Part shown: in pieces, positions 51,501-59,200 of the stretch | How positions within the stretch are numbered: position 1 is the first letter of the stretch | Layout of the letters: every line of letters begins with the position of its first letter | Assembly: GCF_014650775.1 (NCBI RefSeq) | Contig: NZ_BMVP01000013.1 | Span: 1 to 64,000 of the forward strand | DNA length: 64,000 nucleotides | DNA from: Streptomyces cirratus | GTDB lineage: Bacteria > Actinomycetota > Actinomycetes > Streptomycetales > Streptomycetaceae | Direction of reading: 5' to 3' | The notes under the pieces: model-generated | What the model saw: only the letters and a program-made list of their open reading frames with translations | Database searches by the model: none | Told to the model about the DNA's origin: nothing | Made by a program: the position numbers and the translations under genes

Positions 51501-54500
51501 CTCGGGCAGTTCGGCGTCGACCGGCAGGTACGCGGCGCCCGAGGCCAGGATGCCGAGGACTGCGGCGCTCTGCTCCCACCCCTTCTCCATGACCACGGCG
51601 ACCAGGTCGTTCGGGCGGACGTCGAGCGCGGTCAGACGGGCGGCGATCACCCGGGCGCGGCCGGCCAGTTCGCCGTAGCTCAGCGTCCGGTTCCGCGCGA
51701 TCACGGCCGGGCGGTGCGGGGCGCGCTCGGCGAGGGCGAAGAAGGGCTCGTGCAGCAGGCCTTGCGGCAGGTGGCCCTCCGTCCGGTTGTACGCCTCGCG
51801 CAGGCGCGCCTCCTCGGCCGGCAGTAGCGACGGCAGCCGCGTGCCCCACCGCTCCTCGTCGTCGGCGAGCCACTCCAGCAGCTCCAGCGTGGCCCCGTGG
51901 ACCGAGGCGACCAGGCCCTGCGGGAACAGGTCGTCGACCGCGTCGATGTCCAGGACCAGGGAGCCGTCCTGTTCGAAGACCTGGGCGTCGATCCAGACCT
52001 GCGGCGTCTGGGAGATGCTGAACACTTCCTCGCCGATGCCGGTGTCCTGGCCGTGGTCGAGGAAGAGGCTGGTGAAGACCGCCGGCATCGCCGCCTCGGG
52101 GCGCAGGCGCTTCATCTCGCGCAGGACGCGGACCCCGCTGAACAGACGGTGGTCGATGTCGGTCAGCAGCTGGTCGCGCACCGCACGGGCGCGCCCGGCG
52201 AACGTGTCGGTGGCGGCGGTGTCGATCTCCAGCAGGGTCACGGAGGTGAAGTCGCCGACGACGGCGTCGACACCCGGGTGGAGGGGCAGCCGGTTGGCCA
52301 TGGGGAGGTTGAGGGTGAACCTGCGGTGGGTGGCCCAGGTCGCCATCGCCTCGCTGTACGCCGCGATGAGCAGCGCGGTGGGGGTGATGCCGCGGCGGGC
52401 GGCGGCGGCCTTGACCCGGTCCCAGCGCTCCTTGTCCAGCGTTCCGTTGACCCGGCTGAACCGGGGCGTGTCGATGGTGCGCGGGTCGCGGGCGAGCGGC
52501 AGTTCGGGGGCGGGGGCGAAGTCGGGCAGCCGCTCGCGCCAGTACGCCGCCGCACGCCCGTACAGGTCGCTCTCCTCCAGGCTCCGTTCGGCGAGGACGT
52601 AGTCGCGGAAGGAGAGCGCGGGCTCGGGCAGGTCGAGGTCCGGGTCGCGGTACAGCTCGGCGAGTTCGCCGAGCAGCAGGTTCGAGCTGCGGGCGTCGGT
52701 GATGAGGCCGTCGATGCTGTAGTGCAGACGGGTGCGGCCGTCGTCCAGGCGGCTGGCGCGCATTTCGAACAGGGGCCACTGCTCGGGGACGAACACCTGG
52801 TGGGACATGGCGTCGCGGGTGGCCTTCAAGGCCGCTCCCGCCTCGTCCTGCGGCAGACCGCGGAGGTCCTGGGTGGCGATGACGTAGTCGGGGACCTCGG
52901 CGAGGATCTGCTGCTCGCCGTGCGGGAGCACGACCGCGCGGAGCATCCCGTGGCGCCGGATGAGGCGGCGCAGAGCCCGTTCCAGGCGGGGCAGGTCGAG
53001 GTCGGTCGCCTCGAACTCCTCGTAGCCGTGCATGCCGACGTTGCCGATGTCGAAGACTCCGGTGCGGCCGATCCAGTAGGCCTGCTGCACGTCGGTCAGC
53101 GGGAAGGGCTCCGCCTCGGCGCCGGGGTCGGGCACGATGACGGGGAGCTCCTGCGGCGTGCCGTCCTGCGTCCCGCCCCGGGCGGCGTCCACCGCACGGG
53201 CCAGACCCCGCACCGTGGGATCTTCGATGAAGGTGCGCAAGGAGACCTCGACGCCGAAGAGGCCGCGGACGCGGGAGACGAGCTGGGTGGCGAGCAGTGA
53301 GTGGCCGCCCAGTTCGAAGAAGCCGTCCTGCGGGCCGATGGCCCGGGCGCCGAGGAGGTCTTCGAAGACCTCGGCGACCTGCCGTTCGGTGGGCTCCGTC
53401 CAGGCCGGTGCGGTCCGCGGCGCCGGCTCGGCCCCGTGGTGGGCCGCCGCGCCCTGCCCGGCCTCGGACCGATCGGACTGCGGCCGCTCGGACTCCGAAT
53501 GATCGGACTCCGGCCGCGTCGTGGGCTCCCCGGTGCGGCAGCCGCAGGCGCCGGCCGCGGCGCGCGGCGGGTCGACCCAGCACCGCTCCCGTTCGAAGGG
53601 ATAGGTGGGCAGGACGGTGCGCCGCGGCCGCTCGCCGCCGGACAGCGCCTCCCAGTCCACCTCGACGCCCTCGCACCAGAGTTCGCCGACGGCGTGCAGC
53701 AGGTCCGGCCCGTCCTCGTCGGCCACGGTGGGCAGGGACGCCACCGCGTCGATCCCGGCGGCGCGGGCCAGCCGTGTGAGCACCTGTCCGGGACCGGCCT
53801 CCAGGAGCACCGCCCCGGTGTCACGGACGGCGGTCAGGGCGCCGTCGAAGCGGACCGTGCCGCGGATCTGCCGGCCCCAGTACGCCGGGTCGGTGGCCTC
53901 CTCGTCGGTGATCCAGGTACCGGTCAGGTTCGACACGAACGGGATGCGGGGCGCCGAGAGCACGACGCGGGCGGCCTCGTCGGCGAAGGCGGCGGCCGCC
54001 TCGTCCATGAGCCGCGAGTGGAAGGCGTGCGAGGTCCGCAGGCGCTTCGAGACGACACCTCGCTCGGCGAGCCGGGCCTCGAAGGCCCGGGTGGCGTCGT
54101 CCGGGCCGGCCACCACGCACTCGCGGGACCCGTTGACGGCGGCGAGGTCGACCCCGTCGAGCAGCTCGGCGACCTCCTCCCGCGGCAGCGGGACGGCCGT
54201 CATCACCCCGGCCGGGGCGTCCTGCATCAGCCGGCCCCGCGCGGCGACCAGGCGCAGCGCGTCTTCCAGGGACATCACGCCGGCGAGGCAGGCCGCGACC
54301 AGCTCGCCCACGCTGTGCCCGACCATGGCCACGGGGCGCACGCCCCAGGACTCCCACAGCCGCGCGAGCGCGTACTCCAGGACGAAGAGGGCCGGCTGCG
54401 CCAGCGCGGTCCGGTGGATCTCCGCCTCGTCCTCGGGCGTCGGCCCGCCGAGGCCGAGCACCGGGCGTACGTCGATGCCGGCCAGCTCGTGCAGCAGGGC

Positions 54501-56192
54501 CGAGGCCCGGTCGGCCTCCGCCCTGAACACGGGCTCCTGCTCGTACGCGGCCCGGCCCATGCCCGTGCGCTGGGCCCCCTGTCCGGGGAAGGCGAGGACG
54601 GCGCCGCGGCCCCGGGGGGTGTCGTCCGTGCCGCGGCGCGTCACGGTCCCGGCGGTCAGCGACTCGACGGCCCCCGTGACGCCGTCGGCGACGACGAACC
54701 CGCGCCGGGGCAGCTGCCAGCGGCCGCGCTGGAGGGTGTACGCGACGTCCTCGAGGCGCTCGTGCGGGTGCTCCCGCAGGTGTTCGGCGAGCCGGCCGGC
54801 GGCCGTCGCGAGCGCGCTGGGGGTCGCGGCGGAGAGCGGCAGCACCTGGCGGGTGCGGCCCGCGGCGAGCGGGGCGCGGGCGGGTGCCTCCTCGAGGACG
54901 ACGTGTGCGTTGGTGCCGCCGATGCCGAAGGAGCTGACGCCCGCCCTCAGACGCTCGCCCTCCCACGGCGTCAGGGCCGTGTTGACGTAGAAGGGGCTGT
55001 TCTCCAGGCCGAGTTGCGGGTTCGGCTGCTGGAAGTGCAGCGAGGGCGGCAGCTGCCTGGCCTTGAGTGCGAGGACCACCTTGATGAGGCCGACCACGCC
55101 GGCCGCGGTGTCCAGGTGCCCGATGTTGGTCTTCACCGAGCCGAGGGCGCAGCTGCCGGCGGGGGCGTCGCCGAAGACGTTCTTGAGCGCGGCCACCTCG
55201 ATGGGGTCGCCGAGCGCCGTGCCGGTGCCGTGGGCCTCGATGTAGGAGATGGTGGACGGGTCCGCGTCGGCGACGGCGAGGGCCTCCGCGATCACGTCGG
55301 ACTGGCCCTCGACGCTCGGTGCGGTGAAGCCGACCTTGCGCGCGCCGTCGTTGTTGACGGCCGAACCGCGGATCACCGCGTGGATCACGTCGCCGTCGGC
55401 GAGTGCGTCGTCGAGCCGCTTGAGGACCACGACGGCGGTGCCGCTGCCGGCCACGGTGCCGTCCGCGGCGGCGTCGAAGGCGCGGCAGTGGCCGTCGGAG
55501 GACTTGATGCCGCCGGGTTCGTGGCGGTAGCCCCGCCGCTGGGGTATCACCGTGGCACCGCCGGCGAGCGCCACGTCGCACTCGCCGCTGTTCAGGGCCT
55601 GGCACGCCGTGTGGACGGCGACGAGCGAGGTGGAGCAGCCGGTCTGGACGCTGACGCTCGGCCCGCGCAGGTCCAGTTTGAAGGAGATGCGGGTCGGCAC
55701 GAAGTCCTTGTCGTTGCCGAGCGACGTCTGGAACTCGCCGATCCGGGCGACGAGGTCGCCGTTCGGCAGCAGGTTGTGGTGCAGGTAGGCGCTCTCGCCG
55801 ACGCCCGCGTAGACGCCGGTGACCTTGTCCGTCGCGTCGGAGGGGCTTCCGGCGTGTTCGAGTGCCTCCCAGGCGCATTCGAGCAGCAGCCGGTGCTGCG
55901 GGTCGAGCATCTGGGCCTCGCGGGGGGAGAAGCCGAAGAAGGCGGCGTCGAAGCCCTCCATGTCGCGGAGCACGCCGAGCCTGCGCACGTAGTCGGGGCG
56001 GGCGGCTTCGGCGGGGGTGACTCCGGCGGCGAGGAGTTCTTCGTCCGTGAACGTGCTGATCGACTCGACGCCGTTCCTCAGGTTCTGCCAGAAGGCGTCC
56101 GGGGTGTCCGCGCCGGGACATCGCAGGGCCATTCCCACGACGGCGACCGCCCCGGCGGGCACCGCGCCGTCGTCCGTGATCTCGTTCGTCAT
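48558..56192 (-). CDS. Hybrid PKS-NRPS: KS-AT-ACP-Cy-A(Cys)-PCP-C
   Basis: A 2544-residue megasynthase. The KS has its active Cys in VSVQTGCSTSLV (186) and His in EAHGTGT (321) and NIGHL (359). The AT has GHSVGE (Ser627) and the malonyl-type HAFH (722-725). The first carrier Ser is at 965. The Cy domain starts FPLTDVQQAYWIGR and has DGLITDARS (Asp1161, Asp1166), the heterocyclisation motif. The A domain code reads DLYNLSLIW, that of Cys. The PCP Ser is at 2022, then a C domain with VHHIVWDAWS. No KR, DH or ER is present, so the beta-keto group should stay. A GTG at 56219 overlapping the upstream stop is an alternative start. Confidence 0.95.
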   Translation of the reverse strand: MTNEITDDGAVPAGAVAVVGMALRCPGADTPDAFWQNLRNGVESISTFTDEELLAAGVTPAEAARPDYVRRLGVLRDMEGFDAAFFGFSPREAQMLDPQHRLLLECAWEALEHAGSPSDATDKVTGVYAGVGESAYLHHNLLPNGDLVARIGEFQTSLGNDKDFVPTRISFKLDLRGPSVSVQTGCSTSLVAVHTACQALNSGECDVALAGGATVIPQRRGYRHEPGGIKSSDGHCRAFDAAADGTVAGSGTAVVVLKRLDDALADGDVIHAVIRGSAVNNDGARKVGFTAPSVEGQSDVIAEALAVADADPSTISYIEAHGTGTALGDPIEVAALKNVFGDAPAGSCALGSVKTNIGHLDTAAGVVGLIKVVLALKARQLPPSLHFQQPNPQLGLENSPFYVNTALTPWEGERLRAGVSSFGIGGTNAHVVLEEAPARAPLAAGRTRQVLPLSAATPSALATAAGRLAEHLREHPHERLEDVAYTLQRGRWQLPRRGFVVADGVTGAVESLTAGTVTRRGTDDTPRGRGAVLAFPGQGAQRTGMGRAAYEQEPVFRAEADRASALLHELAGIDVRPVLGLGGPTPEDEAEIHRTALAQPALFVLEYALARLWESWGVRPVAMVGHSVGELVAACLAGVMSLEDALRLVAARGRLMQDAPAGVMTAVPLPREEVAELLDGVDLAAVNGSRECVVAGPDDATRAFEARLAERGVVSKRLRTSHAFHSRLMDEAAAAFADEAARVVLSAPRIPFVSNLTGTWITDEEATDPAYWGRQIRGTVRFDGALTAVRDTGAVLLEAGPGQVLTRLARAAGIDAVASLPTVADEDGPDLLHAVGELWCEGVEVDWEALSGGERPRRTVLPTYPFERERCWVDPPRAAAGACGCRTGEPTTRPESDHSESERPQSDRSEAGQGAAAHHGAEPAPRTAPAWTEPTERQVAEVFEDLLGARAIGPQDGFFELGGHSLLATQLVSRVRGLFGVEVSLRTFIEDPTVRGLARAVDAARGGTQDGTPQELPVIVPDPGAEAEPFPLTDVQQAYWIGRTGVFDIGNVGMHGYEEFEATDLDLPRLERALRRLIRRHGMLRAVVLPHGEQQILAEVPDYVIATQDLRGLPQDEAGAALKATRDAMSHQVFVPEQWPLFEMRASRLDDGRTRLHYSIDGLITDARSSNLLLGELAELYRDPDLDLPEPALSFRDYVLAERSLEESDLYGRAAAYWRERLPDFAPAPELPLARDPRTIDTPRFSRVNGTLDKERWDRVKAAAARRGITPTALLIAAYSEAMATWATHRRFTLNLPMANRLPLHPGVDAVVGDFTSVTLLEIDTAATDTFAGRARAVRDQLLTDIDHRLFSGVRVLREMKRLRPEAAMPAVFTSLFLDHGQDTGIGEEVFSISQTPQVWIDAQVFEQDGSLVLDIDAVDDLFPQGLVASVHGATLELLEWLADDEERWGTRLPSLLPAEEARLREAYNRTEGHLPQGLLHEPFFALAERAPHRPAVIARNRTLSYGELAGRARVIAARLTALDVRPNDLVAVVMEKGWEQSAAVLGILASGAAYLPVDAELPEERIRFLLEQGQVRAVLTQSWVAERMTGPLGPDGTVSVVDALACDPGTDTPTRPATGPGDLAYVIFTSGSTGVPKGVMISHRGALNTVVDVNDRFGVGADDRTLALSSLSFDLSVYDIFGPLAVGGAVVVPDPGSHRDPAVWLELAESAGVTLWNSVPALMELLVEHMAVSGVTSDALRLVMLSGDWFPVTLPERIRRVLAAPEIVSLGGATEASIWSILHPVGEVPADWPSIPYGSPMRNQTFHVFDESFRPRPTGVPGQLCIGGAGLAEGYLRDEAKTAASFVRHPVTGERLYRTGDLGRFLPGGEIEFLGREDFQVKIQGYRIELGEIEMALLQHPDVRGAAAVVHGRPQGAKRLVAFVVPEEGRQVPADVREFLGAKLPAYMVPETVVGIAELPLTANGKVDRKALVVPDEPAGSTVFEAAATEAEKIVAAVWAEMLQVERVGRQDHFFELGGDSLTAMRTVVHLRKALEVEIPIRVIFDNPTLESIAAAIDAVRGAAAPGTPAGPVRRAEPGAPVPLTAAQSRLWFHEQVSPHSTTYNLVQPFRLTGPLDVTALRRAFELFIGRHDVLSLSFEASGDAPCQVPDSGKALDFQVVDVSDDPQRLAPERVIAEETRTPFDLTSGPHFRVRLLRVGPREHVLVVSVHHIVWDAWSTSVMVREISALYRSGNASVLPEPGVSYADVALWEAEQAASGAFKEQIDFWRRRLAAPLPVLALPTEDGIEDTGVIEGARAPLALEPAVASAFKEVCTAERATTFMGYLAAWQVLLQWWCRQQDVVVGVPAGHRGHPQLENTIGFLVNSLAIRTRFTGDPSFTDVLRDVRESALEAYAHQDVPFDHVVQAVRPERRAGGSAPVYRTWFLLEDVPLPDWDVPGVRVEELEAEFLLSVHDIKLTLVATGDGGMEGGIDYRAGLFRDPTVRRLTHCLRALVTLLSTEPDTRLSQINRTLEDLWEGRDEARKPRSWKEVRAQRVSVREG

Positions 56193-56215
56193 TGCTGTCT
56201 CCAAGGTTTCGGGAG

Positions 56216-59200
56216 TCACCGCGCGGTCCTCCGCGGTGTCCGTGCGCGCGTTTGCGCCTTGCGTGCGGCCGCCCGGCGGCGTCCCGCGTCTCCGGTCGTG
56301 GTGGGGCCCTCCTCGCCGTCGGCGAGGTGCCGGGCAAGGCTGCGGACGGTGGGGTGCGCGAACAGGTCCACCACGGGCACCTGCCTTCCCAGCCGCTCCG
56401 CCAGCCGGGCCTGCACCCGCAGCAGGAGCAGCGAGTGCCCCCCGGCCTCGAAGAAGTTGTCCTCGGCGCCCACTTGGGCGACGGCCAGGACCTCGGCCCA
56501 CACGGCGGCGACGAGCCGTTCCATCTCCCCGTGCAGCGGGGCGCGCGCGGTGGCGCCGCCCGCCGGGGCCGGAGCGGGCAGGGCGCGCCGGTCGGTCTTG
56601 CCGCGCTCGCCGCGCGGCAGGGCGTCCATGAGGACGAGCGCGGCGGGCACCATGTACTCCGGGAGCTTCCGGGCGAGGTGCTCGCGCAGCCCGTCCGCCG
56701 TGGCCGTGCCGCGGAGCGCGGCGTACCCGACGAGGACGGGCTTGCCGGGCACGTCCTCGCGCAGGACCACGGCCGCGTCCTTGACCTGCGGGTGCGCGCT
56801 CAGGGCGGCCTCGATCTCGCCGAGTTCGATCCGGAAGCCGCGGAGCTTGACCTGGTGGTCGGTGCGGCCGAGGAATTCGAGCGTGCCGTCGGCGGTCGCG
56901 CGGACCCGGTCGCCGGTGGCGTACATGCGCTCGCCCGGCGGTCCCCAGGGGTCGGGCAGGAACGCCGAGGCCGTCCGTCCGGGGTCTTCCAGGTAGCCCT
57001 GGGAGACGCCGGGGCCGGCGAGGTACAGGTCGCCGTGGACGCCCCGCGGGACCGGCCGCAGCCGCTCGTCCAGGACGTACGCGCGCACCCCCGGCAGCGG
57101 TCTGCCGATCGGGACGGTCGTCCCGCCGCGCGCGGCCCCGGGGGCGGGCTCGTGGAGGGTGGCCGTGATGGTGGTCTCCGTGGGCCCGTACGCGTTGAGC
57201 CAGCGCACCGTGGCGGGTGCCGAGGCCTGCCACTCGGCGAGCCGGCCGGCGTCGACCCGCTCGCTGCCGACCACGACGAGCCGCAGGGCTGGGCAGTCCG
57301 CCACCGGGTGCCGGTCGAGTACCGCGACCCATTCGTGCCAGTAGGAGGCGGGCAGGTTGAGCACGGTCAGCCGCTCACGCCGGGCCAGCGTGGTCAGCTC
57401 CGCCATTCCGGGTACCGGCCCGGCCGGGAGCATGACGACGTGCCCGCCCCGGATCAGGGTGGCGAAGAGCTCCTCGGCCGCGACGTCGAAGCCGAGGGAC
57501 GCGAACTGCAGGACCCGGTCGTCGGGGTGCAGGCCGTAGCGGTCGGCGACGGCGCGCAGCGTGTGGGCGAGGTTGGCCTGGCTGACGCACACCCCCTTGG
57601 GGGTGCCGGTGGTCCCCGAGGTGTAGAGGACGTACGCCGTGGCGGCCGGGGGGACCGGGCGTGTTCCGGCGTCCTCGCCGGGCAGTCGGGCCGGCCCGCC
57701 GTCGCCGAGGGCTTCGGCGACGGTGACGAAGGGGACGCCGGCGCTCGCGCGGCCGCCGCTCGCGGCGCACCCCAGGACCAGGACCGCCCCCGAGTCGGCG
57801 ACGACCTGGTCGAGGCGTTCCTGCGGGGCGCCGGCGTCGACGGGAACGTAGGCGGCGCCGGCCTTCATGACGGCGATCAGCGCCACCGGCCAGTCGGGGG
57901 ACCGCTCCATGCACACCACGACCCGGCTGCCGGGCCGCACCCCGCGGGCGCGCAGACGGTGGTGGAGCCGGTCCGAACGGGCGGCGAGTTCGGCATGGCT
58001 GACCGAGCGGCCGTCCTGGCTGAGGGCGGTCCGCGCGCCCCAGCGCTGCGACGCGTCGGCCAGGAGTCCGAGCAGGGTGCCGGGGGCCTCGACGGGGTGG
58101 CCGTGGTGGCCGCCGACGAGTGATTCGAGCTCCGGCCCGTCGAGCATCGACAGATCGTGCAGCCGGGCTTCGGGGGTGGCCAGGGCGGATTCCAGCAGGG
58201 CGGTGAAGTGTCCCGCGAACCGCTCCACGGTCGCCCGGTCGAAGAGGTCCACGTCGTATTCGAGGACGCCGCGCAGGGCCCCCGTCTCCAGCGAGGACTC
58301 CTCCCACACCAGGGTGAGGTCGAACTTGGCGACCGGGGCGGCGGATTCCCGGACCGCCATGGCCAGGCCGGGCGCGAGGGCGACCTCCTCGGGCACCTTC
58401 TGCATCGCCATCATCACCTGGAACAACGGCGTCCAGCTCGGGTCGCGGGACGGCCCGACGGCCTCCACGACCTGCTCGAACGGCACGTCCTGGTGGCCGA
58501 GGGCGCCGAGCGCGCCCTCCCGGACGGTGGCGAGGAACCCGGCGAACGTCTGCTCCTCGTCCCAGCGCGAACGGAGCACCAGGGTGTTGACGAAGAACCC
58601 GATCAGGTCGTCGAGTTCCGGGCGCACCCGGCCCGACGCGGGAGTGCCGACGCTGACGTCGCGCACCCCCGCGTACCGGCCCAGCAGCAGCGAGAAGACC
58701 GCGAGCAGGGTCATGAACCGGGTCGTGCCGAGGCGTCCGCTCACTTCGCCGAGCCGGGCGGTCAGGGCGGCCGGCAGCCGCACGGGGACCGTGGCGCCGA
58801 CGTGCCGGGGGGCGGCCGGGCGGGGGCGGTCGGTGGGCAGCTCCAGGACGGGCGGCGCTGCGGCCAGGCAGTCGCGCCAGTACCCGAGTTGGCTCTCCCG
58901 GGCGGGCCCGTCCAGGAGGGCGCGCTGCCAGACGGCGTAGTCCGGGTACTGGACCGGGAGCGGCGGCAGCGGGTCGGGACCGCCGTCTGCCGCGGCCCGG
59001 TACAGCGCGGTGAGGTCGCGCAGGAGCACACCGACCGAAGCGCCGTCGCAGACGGCGTGGTGCATCGTCAGCAGGAGGACGCAGCGCCGCTCGTCCACGC
59101 GTAGCAGGCGGAAGCGGGCGAGCGGTCCGGCGGTGAGGTCGAAGGGGCGCGAGGCCTCCTCCCGGGCCCGCTCGGTGGCCGCCGCTTCGCGCTCGGGCCC

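Noticed and set aside
48558..56192. Reading the first condensation-type domain of the hybrid as an ordinary C domain
   Set aside because: The motif is DGLITDARS, of the DxxxxDxxS type, and the opening FPLTDVQQAYWIGR is typical of heterocyclisation domains; the next A domain has a Cys code.
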